From: Cytospora piceicola
Taxonomy: Eukaryota; Ascomycota; Sordariomycetes; Diaporthales; Cytosporaceae
Reading direction: 5' to 3'
Assembly: GCA_023375675.1 (NCBI GenBank)
Contig: JALQBC010000001.1
Span: 1,426,001-1,490,000 of the forward strand
Length of the DNA: 64,000 bases
Shown: positions 11,916 through 23,347 of the stretch, in pieces
Numbering within the stretch: the first letter of the stretch is position 1
Layout: every line of letters begins with the position of its first letter
Notes under the pieces: generated by a model
Told to the model about the DNA's origin: nothing
Seen by the model: the letters and a program-made list of their open reading frames with translations, nothing else
Database searches by the model: none
Position numbers and translations under genes: made by a program

Positions 11916-12825
11916 TGTAGTCACGAACAATGAGAGGTTTTGGACACAGGGAGCAGGCGACAATTCCGGAGATTCCAAGGAGGAGACGGGGAAATAAGAA
12001 CGGTGTTTCAACACGGTGATGCTGGGATATGGCTAACTTTAGCGTGCTCCGTTGGGTCAAGGTAGTCTGGTTGACGAATCAGTCTGCTAGGTGAGGAGGC
12101 GACTTCTTGACACTAACGAACGGTACGTCCTGTAGAGTGGCATGCATTAGCAATCCTGTGTATCAGTGGTTTCCAGCACCGGGCAGGTGGCTGCAGCAAG
12201 CCATCTTCCAGTCTTTTGATCGTAACAGTGGAAAGGGGGCTGACTGGGATGCTCACCGAGTGGGCCGGAAACACCAGTAACCGAGCAGCATACATGGGCA
12301 GCATTCCTTTTGGGAATACTGTGCGAACCTGAGGAATTTCTTTTGGAGACATCCTAACATAGTACTGCCCCGCACGTTGCTTCTCATCGAAAACTGGACG
12401 TGATGTCTAAATGCTGTTAGCCTTCAACAATCTCATGTTTGACCCGGAAACATCATACCATTCAGGGTGCTATCTTCAGAGGGAAAGACGAGAGGCAACC
12501 GCGATGCCCTCTGGTGAGACGCATTCTCTTCCGAAGATCATAAGAAGTGACCAAATATCGCCGAACAGAGTAATGAGGGCTGTGTCAATTACACTGGACA
12601 TATAAATACATTGGTGAGTATCAATTGGCTGGGCAGGCCGCACACATTTCAGATCTACTAATTCAGTACTGGAGGGGAAAGATATCCATCCCACTTTCCA
12701 GTTAATCCGTTGATCAAATGTCAGAGCCAATTCTTTTTTTAATTTTTTTTGTTGGCTCTTGAACCACGTGGTAACCTGCCAGATGATTTTAGTCTTCGTC
12801 CGTACTATCGGCATCCATCACCTGC
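11916..12825. other. Intergenic, no gene seen
   Basis: This 910-bp gap separates the P450 start from the 3' end of the glutaminyl-tRNA synthetase gene, on the same strand. Short ORFs have no recognisable features. There is a T-rich stretch at 12726-12751. Confidence 0.55.
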
Positions 12826-14906
12826 TCAGTTCTTGCCAGCGTCTTCTTTCAAGGAAACAATCCTGTTCAGAACAATCTTGTCATCTGTGCTGTCCGAGTC
12901 CACCGCCTGTTGAGTAAATGTTAGCATGGTTCACTACTGGTCACGTAAATGTCATCTTCTGGGGTACTCACAAAGTAAGCCACTCTCATTCCCTGGAACC
13001 GCACAGCCTCTAGGCCTCCCTCGCCCAGCTTGCTCTCACCTGCCGCCTCAGGCCAAGGGGCACGCCTCTTAACCTCATCAAATCCAGACTCGATAATAGC
13101 ATTAGGGTGGACCACCTCGCTTTCTGGGTTCAGGTCGCTCAGGAAACCGGCCTCCACAGCGCTGGGGTTCTCACTCTTGAACAGAGAGTTATAGACGCGA
13201 ACCTCGCAGCGGCGGGACCCGTCAGTGCCAACCCACTGAATGTAAGTCTTGGGCTTCTTGTTTTCACGGTCGAAAACAGCGCGGATCTCCGTAACCTGGC
13301 CTGTTGCCTCGTCCTTGGTGAAAGAGGTTGCCTTGATGGGGTAGGGCGCTTGCAGCAGGCCGACTGTCTTTCCAGGGGCCAGACGGAAGTACTTGGGATC
13401 ATCAACCTCGCGGAAGTCGGACCGGTCGATGTAAACAGTCTTGGTGAACTTGATGGCATGGCTGCCCATCTGGGGGTCCTTTGGCGAGAATGGAACAACA
13501 ATCTCCTTGCCCTCCTCATCACCGACATCCTCGATGACCACTGGGACGGGATCCAGGATCAACATGAGGCGTGGTACCGTTCGCTCCAGGTATTTTCGAA
13601 TAGACTGCTCAAAACGTGCTATTTGTATGACAGTCGGCGCGGTCGTCACGCCAAGCTCGTTGACGAACCCAAGGATGGCACCAGGTGGAACACCTCTCCT
13701 CTTTATGGCCATCAATGTGTACAATCGCGGGTCGTCCCAGCCTCGTACATGCTTCTCCTCGACCAATTTCAGAATCTTCCGCTTCGACAAAACAGTGCCA
13801 CTGAGGGAGAGCCGACCGTACTCGCGCTGCATGGGCTCGTAGACTTCCAGGGTTTTGTTCAACCACTCGTAACTGACCCTGCTCAGGATGAATTCGGTGG
13901 TACACAATGAGTGGGTGATGCCCTCAAAGGAGTCGCAAAGGCAGTGGGTAAAATCGTATGTCGGGTAGATCTTCCATGTATCCCCTGTCCGGTGGTGAGG
14001 CTTGTCGAGAACACGGTAGGCGGCGAGATCCCACATCTGGGGGTTTCCATCTGTGATGTCCTGCTTCATACGGAGGAAAGCCTCTCTTGGCTTGTACTTT
14101 CCATCCCTCATGTCCCTGAACTTCTGGAGGTTCTCGTCGGCGGACTGCTCGGCATGTTTGCATCGATACCGAGGTACTTCGTTCTTTTCGCCTCCACGCT
14201 GGAGTTTGATCTCGGCATCTGACCCTCATGTTAGCGTGTGGACCTAGCCTACATAACAATCTCCAACATACCGTCACAGTGGCAGACGTAGGCCTTCTCG
14301 AGGCCTATCAGTTTCTCTGCGAGGTCATATAGTTTCTGGAAGTTGTCGCTGGAGTATGTGATCTTATACGGCTCGAAGCCAAGCCACTTGATAGTGTCGA
14401 GGATGGCTTTGAAGTAGATTTCGTCCTCCGCCTCAGGGTTGGTGTCATCATATCTGCGGAGGAAAAAATGTTACAACGGAGCGATCCGGGAAGGGGGGGG
14501 GGCAAGGCGTGGGTGCATACCTCAAGTAGCACTGACCGCCATGGTGCCTTGCAAAACCGAAGTTGACGGCGATTGCTTTGGCATGTCCAATGTGCAGGAA
14601 ACCGTTTGGCTCAGGAGGGAAACGGGTGAAGACTGGCTTCACTGTGCGCTCCTTGTACACTTCGGACAGGAAGCCCTGCTTGAACATGGCATCGGGGTCG
14701 ATGGTCTCCTCGACCTTCTCCTTGGGTTTTGCTGGTGCCTTCTTGTCCTCGGCGGGTGTCTCCTTTACATTAGCAGCCTTTGCCGCCTTCTTTGCCCTCT
14801 TCTGAATCCTCTTTTTCAGTTCGGCCTTGGAGACCATTTCGCCGGTTTCCTCGTCCAACTGGAGCTTTGCCAAGCTGGCAGTCGCATTTTCCACCTTGTC
14901 CGCCAT
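12826..14906 (-). CDS. GLN4: Glutaminyl-tRNA synthetase, cytosolic
   Basis: Four exons (14521-14906, 14272-14453, 12972-14218, 12826-12906) total 1896 nt and encode 631 aa. It is a class I synthetase that charges tRNA-Gln. The HIGH region is [15 protein letters not shown] (~96-110), with the Gln-type signature, followed by [11 protein letters not shown]. The KMSKS-equivalent is VLSKRKI (~332-338), and the C-terminal half is the two anticodon-binding beta barrels ending RVAYF...LNRIVSLK. Yeast Gln4 has a large N-terminal GatB-like domain; here only ~80 Lys/Ala-rich residues ([15 protein letters not shown]) precede the catalytic domain, which could bind tRNA non-specifically. Intron 1 contains a G9-type homopolymer near 14492. 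It is divergent from the macro-domain gene across 483 bp. Confidence 0.95.
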
Positions 14907-15389
14907 GATAGGTGGTCGGTATTCGGGAATATTTGTTGGGTATCAATCGGCTTCTTGCAGGTAGAGAGAAGGAAAAACCGGGTTTCGTCTCTGGTTGTTG
15001 TTCTGTTTGTTTCGGTCTGATGACTCAAAAATCCAACCGCAAATCCAACACCGACAAGCAAGTACGAGGGGCATTGTTACTGATAAGATAAGCCCCTCAA
15101 ATAGGTAGCAGGAGCTCTTATGGATTAAGTGTACAGGGATAGGGTTAGCTCTCCGTGACACGCCCGGAGCTCTGGTATGTAGAAGCTTACCCCTGTTGCT
15201 ACTCCGCTGTCGTCATTCCACACTTATGGACGACCGCCATAATATATCCATATTTGCGACTTTGTCTCCATTGTCTTCTTCTTTTCTTCACAGTTCTTTC
15301 AGAGAACAGTACCTCTCCTCTTCTGATATCCACCAACCGAGGCCTTCTTGTTGATGACTTTTGGCCGATCAACGACCAGAACAGTGAAG
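14907..15389. promoter_or_regulatory. Shared divergent promoter region
   Basis: These 483 bp lie between the ATGs of the glutaminyl-tRNA synthetase gene (leftward) and the macro-domain gene (rightward), so both promoters and both 5' leaders must fall here. A pyrimidine-rich leader (15260-15320) precedes the macro-domain start. I see no canonical TATA box. Confidence 0.5.
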
Positions 15390-16305
15390 ATGTCCCTCCT
15401 CGCGGTCGACGAGATCCCCACTCTCTCCCTGCTCTACAAGCTGGGCAAGCTCGCCCCAGCTCCCACCGGCACCGAGATCCCCACGACCCTCTCATTCAAG
15501 GCCACTGATACTATCACGCCTTCCAAGGCCCTCAACGATCGTGTCTGTCTTGTCCGCCACGATATTACCAAGCTCAAAGTCGATGCCATCACCAACGCAG
15601 CCAACCGTTCCCTGCTCGGCGGCGGCGGAATTGACGGCGCCATTCACTCTGCGGCAGGCCATGGTCTCCTGGAGGAGTGCCGCACCCTGGATGGCTGCAA
15701 GACTGGCGACGCGAAGGTCACCGGCGGACACAAGCTGCCTGCCAAGAAGGTCATACACGCCGTGGGTCCTGTGTACCACGTGATGCACCCTGAGGAGAGC
15801 GAGCAGCTGTTGACCAATGCGTACAACAAGGTCCTGGACCTGGCGGTTGACAATGGTTGCAAGTCGCTGGCGCTCTGTGGAATCAGCACCGGTGTCTACG
15901 GATATCCGCCCCGTGAGGCTGCGCCTGTTGCCATCTCGGCCGTAAAGAAGTTCCTGGAGGGTGAGAAGGGTCAGAAGCTCGAGAAGGTGGTCTTTGTTAC
16001 TTGGGTGAAGCAGGATGTTGAGTCCCACGCAGAATTCTTGCCGTAAGTGCTCCCACTAGCTATTACTTACTTTCTGGTGGGGTTTCTACCTTTGCCTGGT
16101 AAGAATTCACTAACAAAACTGACTTTCTAGAATCTACTTCCCACCTGTTGAAGAGAACTCTAAGGCTGAGTCTCCCAAGCTGTCAAAGGCAGATGTCGAG
16201 GAGTCTCGGGCAGCGGAAGAGGTAGCTAGCAAACTCCCCGATGTCCCCAGGTCCGAGCCAGGCGAATCAGAGCACCCCGAGAAGAAGCAGAAGCATAACC
16301 AGTAG
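15390..16305 (+). CDS. Macro-domain ADP-ribose hydrolase-like protein
   Basis: Exons 15390-16042 and 16131-16305 (828 nt) encode 275 aa. I chose ATG 15390 (A at -3) over the in-frame ATG at 15354, which has a poor context. The macro domain covers ~50-210: AITNAANRSLLGGGGIDGAI (~66-85) holds the Asn-Ala-Ala-Asn and glycine-rich loop that bind ADP-ribose in MacroD/YmdB enzymes, followed by GDAKVTGGHKLPAKKVIHAV and ALCGISTGVYGYP, the second phosphate-binding loop. Relatives remove mono-ADP-ribose from proteins or deacetylate O-acetyl-ADP-ribose. The C-terminal ~65 residues are acidic and Lys-ended (EKKQKHNQ), are disordered-looking and lie partly in exon 2; they could be a nuclear signal. Family assignment is firm; the substrate is inferred. 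Confidence 0.9.
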
Positions 16306-16737
16306 GGTGCACACCACGTCATGACTTGCATGCATTTCACGGAGTTAAAGGCTAGGAATAAGCTGAGACAACAGGCGTTATGGTATGGTTCGTTCTACAG
16401 ATGAAGATGATCGATATGCGATCTTGATATACCCCCTTCTGACGACGTTGATCACAAATGAGGTTCTTGAGACAGTCAGGCTATGGAAACCGCTGACGCA
16501 TCACACAAAAACAATACGCATTAATGGAACTCTCGAGTACAGCCGAAGCGTGTTGAAAACTACAATGAAATATGAACTTCTACCGACGGAAACACTTGCA
16601 AACCACTTCTGCGCGATTGGTGGCGACATGAACGTTGTCAGAACCCATCCTTGACCCCTTGGATCTCCACCATATATCAATTTAAACAGGAAATTCTCTC
16701 TAGCGAACTCGGCAGCACTCTGGACCTGCGGCAGCAA
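16306..16737. other. Convergent 3' intergenic region
   Basis: The macro-domain gene and the large HEXXH gene end towards each other here. No ORF of note is present; both transcripts probably polyadenylate in this stretch. Confidence 0.5.
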
Positions 16738-19700
16738 TTATCGACGGCCTGGGGGAGGCCCTTGCTGGGGATTGCCATGAGCATGCGGATCGACCCCTGC
16801 GTTCTGTTGGCCTCCTTGATCAGGTTGTTGTGCTCTGAGCTGGGCCAATAGATCTTGTCCCACAGCTCTATCCCTCACAATGTCCTCCAACTGCTGCAGA
16901 GCCCAGTTTCTCTGCAGGTTTTCCCTTCCAAAGAGGTTCGAATTGCCTGGCACGTCGATGTTCACCAGGTTCTGACCATCCGCTCCCGCGATCTGCTGCA
17001 GGCCCTGGCCGAACGCGGACGGGACAACTCGTCCAGCCAGTTCTGGGTTCGCCTGGATCTGTGCAGCTCTCGCCTGGATAAGGTCTCCCAGGTCCCTTAC
17101 GGCCTGGACTTGCTGGGCCGTCAAAGCCGGCCGCGCCCCGCGAACAGGCTGCCCACCTGCAGCCGCCGGTTGAGCAGCAGGGGCGAATGGGTTGTTCTGT
17201 GCTCTCATATTGACCAGGCCTACCAGGCCCGCGAGGGAAGCTGCTTGTAGATTGGTCATCTGTCCATTGATGTTGGGCAAGTCCACTCCAGGGATGGAGA
17301 GAGCCGGTATACCGGAGGCGGACAGGGTGCTGACGAGCGCCTGGCCCTGGATGAGGGCGCGAGCTGCCAGCTCCGGTTGCGCGGTCGACTCGTTAGGGAT
17401 CTGGATCGGGTGGAACCTGGTAAATCCTGTCCTGGCATCCTGATAAGGAATGTAGCCCGATGCTTCGGCATATACTGTCTGCCAGGTGTTGGGTGGCTGG
17501 CCGGGTGGTTGTGTAACGAAACGTCGCGTCCGCACGTCCGTGTCTGTTTTCGACAAAGGTCAGTAATCATTGTCCCAGTGCCTCACGGAGATCTCATCAC
17601 CCAGAACAGAATCTTACCTGGCCGAGGTTGGTTGGTTTCCAACACGGGCTCCTGTACTTGTTGCGGCGGAGGAGCTGGGTGCTGAGCTGCAACCGCCTGA
17701 GCCTGGGCGGCCGTTATCCCGTCAATGAAGTCTGTCACCGAGTCTATCGTACGGTTGTAGCCTTCCTCGACTGACCCCGGAGCCGCATTCCGGAGGCTGC
17801 CACCGTCGTTTAGGAGATACAGCCAGCCATCGGCCACGTTCCGAGCAGGGCCGGAAAGTCTCCTGAGCTGCCTCCTTGCCATCTTCTCAATCCGCTGTGC
17901 CATGTCCAACGCGTTTCCGGAAGCAACTCCTGAGAAGTCTTCTTGGTTGTAGGTATAGAAAAACTGATCCGGGCCGAACGAAAGCAACACAGGATTCAAA
18001 AGTTGCTGCAAAGCCACGAAGTTCGCCCTTAGGCCGTCGTTCCCTGTAGTCAGCAACTCAACGAGTTGCGGAACCGTGCCCAGCCTATCAAGAACCCTCC
18101 GGTCGAGATCCGCGAAGAGATCCAGATATTCTATGCAATCCTCAGCAATTCTTAGATGGATTGCTTCCAAGCGCGTGGCCAAACCTCCGCCATGTAGCCG
18201 TTGGATGGTGTCCTTGGCGGTCTGATCCACCTGTCTGTGGTAGTCCACGGCAATTGTCTGCCAATAAGTCGCCTCGATGCTCAGGATCCGGTGCATATCC
18301 TGCAACTTGTTGAAAGAGTCCCTGAAGGGTTTGACCTGGGGAGCCGGCAGCGGGTCGGCCCCGTCCCACGCGTTGACCTCGTAGAGCAATTGCTCCAAGT
18401 ACTCAACGGCTGCAGTCGCTCTGTCATCACATTCGTTCCGCATGGTCCAGAGCGCCTTGTCAGTAGCTTTCCAGGACCGGTGGCTTCTACGCCACCGAAC
18501 CATCATCGTCACAGGCTCCACTGCCGTTACTGTCAGGTAATAGAGCCAATTCCAGAGGATCACGTGCTCGTCATCATACTTCATCCGGTCTCTTACCGCC
18601 ATCATCCAACGACGCGCCGGCCGGCCAAACTTTCTCTCCACAAAGAGCCAGTTAAAGTCACTCCAGTGCGTCACCATCCTTGGCGCCTCTTGGGGCCAGA
18701 TCTTCAAGGCTTGGTGGCCCCATTTGACGATGTCGTGCGTCCAGAATTTCTCCGTGAAGAATTTCAGGATCATATGCCTTGGTATGGCTTGGTGCGTTAA
18801 CGGCATGCTTTTGCTGCCTGGAAGATGGGGCCATAATTGCAGGCACCCCATGATAGTTAGATCGTCGAGGAACCGTGTAAACGTGTGAGTCGTCATGGGA
18901 AAGGCAGTGCCACCGAAGTACTGCGAAGAGAAGGAAGTACATGTTAGTCTTCTGGATGCTTACAAACAATTCTTCCAGGCCTTGCATATTTTCTATAATA
19001 ATTGTGCAAGGCAGCCTCATGTTATATCTCACCTGATACTCTGTCGCAAATCCTTCCTCGCATATCCATTCACTCTCAAAGTAATCCTGCTGCTCAGCCA
19101 TGAAAAGCGGAACGCTCGCTAGTCTTGACTCTGGCAGAACCCGAAGCCCAAACGTTACTAAGTCATCGAGCACTTCTTGAGTAACTTCCTGGGTGCTCCA
19201 CTGGGGGTTCATATTCACCCAGCTGCTTGAATAGTAAAAAAGCTGCTGTCGCGCATAGCAGATGGCGTGCTGCCACATCAGATGCAGTTAGCTGTCTCGA
19301 ACCAAACTAGAGGAGGGAAGGGAAAAATCAGTTCTCGATTTACTTACACTCAGCTCGTGTAGCATTGTTGCCGCTAGGGTGAAACTGCAAGCGGCTTTCT
19401 CAGCCGTTGAGTAGTCTTGGACAAGGAGTGGCCAGATGAATTCTGCGGAAATACCGATGCGGATGGTGAAAGGCTTGTCAGGGGTGGTTTCCGACAAGAT
19501 TTGCGTGAAACCCATTTGATTTCCCAATTCGGCGTCATCGTCGTGACCGTCAAACTTGGATCGAATTTCCCACTGGATGGTTCGTTTTAGTATCTCGCAG
19601 GTGTACTTGACCGAGTCAAAGCCGGCCTGGTTGAGCCTTCGAATCTCCGGGTACCAGTTGGCTTCATCATAATCCCCAAGCCAAACGGCGAAATTCTCCT

Positions 19701-21186
19701 GTTCCTGGATCCCAAAACTCAGGAGATCCGGGGTTATGAATTGTGTTTTGTGCTGATGTGTAGGCTCCTTCGGACCACGAACAGGCCGCAGCCTGTATAT
19801 GTCGGCCCAGGCCCATGTTACAGGATGATCGCTGTAGAGAACCTTTGAGACCAGTTGAAGTGCGGGTTGAAGTGCGGCCCGGATCAGATCGTTGCTCTGT
19901 TCAGGTTGTTAGTCGACGGATTTCTTCAGTACTAGGCCGAATGCCCCCTTTGAAAGCGGTCAGATGGTGACCTACCATACAGTATTCGCCCTGCTGTCCG
20001 GAAATGTTATACACATTCCTGGGATCGATGTGTAGACCGGTGTTTGGGTCTATATCACTTCGCAAGTCGGTGATTTCCCACTTGTCTTGCGTGACGAGTC
20101 TGCCGACGTTAGTATTCGATATAAGCACTTGAGTTAAGCACTTGTATCAAGATGTATCTCCACTTACTCGTGCAGTGGTGTCGCCAGATCAGTGACGGCA
20201 TCTATGCCTAATGTCCAGACCTCGTTCTGGACGAGCTACGGAGACAGATTGAGTTAGCGAGGCTGAGTAACGAATGGCAAGGTGACTCAATGGAGGATTT
20301 CCCAAATAGTCGAGAGGTCACATATTCTCACCTCATTAGAGGTATTGCCAGCAAATAGCAACCGCTGGTACTCCTCCTGCTCTTCCCGCTGGGCAACCTT
20401 ATCAAGCAACTTCAAGAGGGAGTCAGCGATCTCTGCATCGACCTGTATCAGGTCACTCGGTGACCCCCCTGCAACCATCTCGAGGTGTGTTCGGAGAGCA
20501 TCATCTGACGTGTCCCGGCCTCGAGCGCGAGCATCAACCTCAAACTGCGCCGTCAGCGCTTTCAAGTCGTCCACATCAACCAAGTCCCTCTCTCCCTTGT
20601 TACTCGGCGTCACCCGCGCGTACCCCAACGGTATACTGAAGTTGACGGTAGTTGGAGTGACGCCAGAGTGGTGGTAGAAAGGGTCATGGTGGTGAGCAGG
20701 ATCAATACCGAACCTCTTCGCCGCTTCCGTTGGGCCTCTTGTCGCGATATCATCGGGCAACAGAGCCGGCCTCTGCTTCTGCATGTCTCCCCGCTTCATA
20801 TACATCTGGACCAGAGGATCGTTGGACTGGGTAGGCCCTGTATAGACGAAACGATCGCTCCAGTCGGGGTCGGTCCAGGAGGGCACGAACTCGACGTGGG
20901 ACCAGTCGCCGTTCTCGCCATTCTGCTGCATCTTCCTGACCATCTCCTTTCGCAGCGCTCCAAGTGGCTCCGGTGCATTCTGTGGATTTGGCCTCGCCGC
21001 AGAGGGGTCTAGAAGCTCATACGGGTACAAGGAGACGAGCTCTCTGGTCCTATCGTCGTCACGGGCATTGTCCTGGTCTGTATAGTCTGGAACGTCTAGG
21101 TCAATGCCATAATCAGCATTTGAATAAGGTTGGTACTCCTCGGCCGCTACAGGGAAGCCGGGTGGATAAATATCTAAGCCGGCCAT
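16738..21186 (-). CDS. Large unknown protein with HEXXH metallopeptidase-like motif
   Basis: Seven exons (20332-21186, 20168-20235, 19976-20099, 19348-19896, 19033-19269, 17618-18920, 16738-17543) sum to 3942 nt and give 1313 aa; all splice sites are GT-AG and in phase. No named family is recognised. The N-terminal third is acidic and Pro-rich. Residues ~500-620 read FTLAATMLHELSHAICYARQ (HELSH 529-533, the codons split by an intron between S and H) followed ~70 residues later by WICEEGFATEYQYFGG (Glu603/604/609). This matches the layout of a zincin: HEXXH supplying two His and the catalytic Glu, then a distal Glu ligand in a helix. After it come a helical region rich in Trp/Arg and a Gln/Pro/Ala-rich tail (GNPQQGPPPGRR). 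There is no signal peptide. Peptidase activity is inferred; the exon structure is well supported. Confidence 0.75.
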
Positions 21187-22384
21187 ATCTTTCGACCGTT
21201 TCTGCTGGTGATGTATTAATTGTCGACTCCAAAGGTAGATATTAAATCAACGAGATTCCCTACAGACGCATACCACTGCATCCGAAAGAAATCAAAAAAT
21301 ATTGTAACACCTGGTTTGGATCTTTCAAGGTTACTGAAAGCTGTTCAGAGCCATACGAACCTTGTTATGTGTGTCGTATCGAGTAACGGACAAAGCAAGG
21401 CAAACGATCGCTCGCCCAGGACAACCTCAAAGGATTTGGACTTGTCGAAACCGCTTCCGGAAGCTTGTTATAATATTTTGCCATTCAGTATGGACTATAC
21501 AAAGAACTACCAACGGAATCTTTATGCTAAAGCCATCCGAGAGTATCTAAACATCATTGCGGCTTGGTTATGTTAATCACTACCTACATACCCTAAGTAC
21601 AGCTAGCAACAAGTCACATACAATACATGTACGAAGGTCACGAAAGCCACAATGGTGAGGGATCAAAGCGATCAAGACAGAAATAGGCGAATAGGTGTAA
21701 GTGCTTAATGGTATATATGTGAATCCTCAGCGAGGGGGCCCCTATATATAATAGAAGGGAGGTGGACATAGCGGTGATCAGGTGACCCTGTTATAGGCTT
21801 CATATCGACCCTAAATATCTTGCCGCAATAGCCAAACTAGGATATGTGAGAACAAGTTTACGAAACGTATATCATCCTTCCAAGCACTGCGTTACCTAGA
21901 CTTTAGACCAAATACCATATATTATATCTGTAGCCTGCCCAGGTGTTCTCAGTTGGTCCAGCTCAGGACGGGGGGCACATCGTACATGGAAAACCGCGCC
22001 ATCCGAACTCGAGAGGTTGTTCAGTATTGGCTCAACTGGTGTCTTCATTGTCCTGAAATTATATCAGCGACAGTGATACACATGTTAGGATTTGATAATT
22101 GATTAAAAGTTGAGGTCAGTTCACCATGTTCAAAATGAGTCAGTAGTATTTGAAGGTCTCAGGCCACGGTTCTCTCTGCTGAGACTTTTACCATCCATGT
22201 CAGGCATTTTACAGAACAATGAAGCTCATGACTCTTGGGTTCTACAACCCGCGTCACATCCTGCATTTTCCCAGTGCGATTCCCACAGAAACCCAAACTA
22301 TTACGGAGTGCCTCTAAATCATTGCCTAATATACCCACTTTGAAACCAAGAATCCAACAACAGGACAAATGAGTTCTCTGATTA
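21187..22384. other. AT-rich intergenic region upstream of the HEXXH gene
   Basis: No gene is visible in these 1.2 kb; ORFs (for example 21220-21576 on plus) lack recognisable content. The stretch likely holds the promoter of the HEXXH-protein gene and the 5' flank of the tRNA. Confidence 0.5.
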
Positions 22385-22458
22385 TCCTCTGTGGCGCAAT
22401 TGGCTAGCGCGTCTGACTGTTAATCAGGAGGTTCGTGGATCGTACCCACGTGGAGGAG
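22385..22458 (+). tRNA. tRNA-Asn (GTT), T-loop unusual
   Basis: A complete 74-nt cloverleaf folds by eye: acceptor TCCTCTG/TGGAGGA, D-arm GCGC-AATTGGCTA-GCGC, anticodon arm TCTGA-CTGTTAA-TCAGG with anticodon GTT at 22419-22421, variable AGGTT, T-arm CGTGG/CCACG, and discriminator G22458, as expected for Asn. There is no intron and CCA is not encoded. Two invariant T-loop bases differ: the loop at 22439-22445 reads ATCGTAC, so position 54 is A and 58 is T. This also breaks the consensus internal B box. It may be a tRNA pseudogene or a divergent copy. Confidence 0.85.
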
Positions 22459-23347
22459 TTAAATCGAACTCTGATTTGAATCTGTTCTTTTTGCAATTTT
22501 TGCCTACTGCCGCACATGAGTCCACATCTTCAACATTAAGGGATCCAAATGAATATTGGACGGTACCTAGGTAGAACAACAGCACATACAGGTCTCGGTT
22601 TTTATTTGATCCATTTTGTCAGGTAACTATTGTCTTTGTGTCTCTTCTCCCCTCGCAAAAACTACATGTATATTTGTCTCCCCCAGGATTTAATGCACGT
22701 GGGAGCGACTTTCTTCCATCATTATACGTCCTAGGCTTGGACTCTCTTGATTCAGAGGTGAGATAACAGCGATCAAATTACTGTTTTCTTGGAAAGGAGA
22801 AGAAAAAAATCCCATGGGTTTGGCTTTGTCGAAGCCATTGTGTGTTTATGCAATACTCAATCATTTCTGAAGTGCTTAAACAGAACAAAGGGCTGGGCGG
22901 CACACGGAAAGTTTCATCTGCAAACGGCATCCAGTGGATACCCCGTCTCTAAGTATATCCCTTTCTCTTGTGGAGACACGGGGCCCAAAGGGTCCTGGGC
23001 GTAGGGTGCTTATGGCTACGTAGCATGGAATGACCGCCACTATTGACTACCTATGTGTATACGCAAGTATCTCTTCAGGTTCCCTAAGTGCCTCGGGACC
23101 AAGCTGACAATCTAGCATCCGCGATGAGCACCTCTTCCAAGCAAAATGTGGCACCAATTGGTCTCCTCCTGATGATAATGACAGTTCAAATGTTCCATAC
23201 ATTCTTGCGCCATCGACAAGTGTAAATATTAGGCTTCCCTCATCTCCTGGAATTGGGGCAAGCTGGCCAACATTGAAACTCTGTTGGTATCCTGTGAACG
23301 ATGTTTGGCCTCAATTCTCAGTACAAGCGCCCGTGCGTAAATGGGCC
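22459..23347. other. Intergenic, no gene seen
   Basis: This 0.9-kb gap separates the tRNA and the 3' end of the alcohol dehydrogenase gene. It contains one TACCTAGGTA palindrome at 22564-22573 and no supported ORF. Confidence 0.5.
22488..22492 (+). terminator. Candidate RNA polymerase III terminator
   Basis: The first run of five T on the sense strand after the Asn tRNA starts ~30 nt past its 3' end, a distance compatible with Pol III termination and trailer removal. Confidence 0.5.

Noticed and set aside
10205..16305. Secondary-metabolite cluster around the P450
   Set aside because: The neighbours are a tRNA synthetase and a macro-domain protein; no synthase, transferase or cluster regulator is present.
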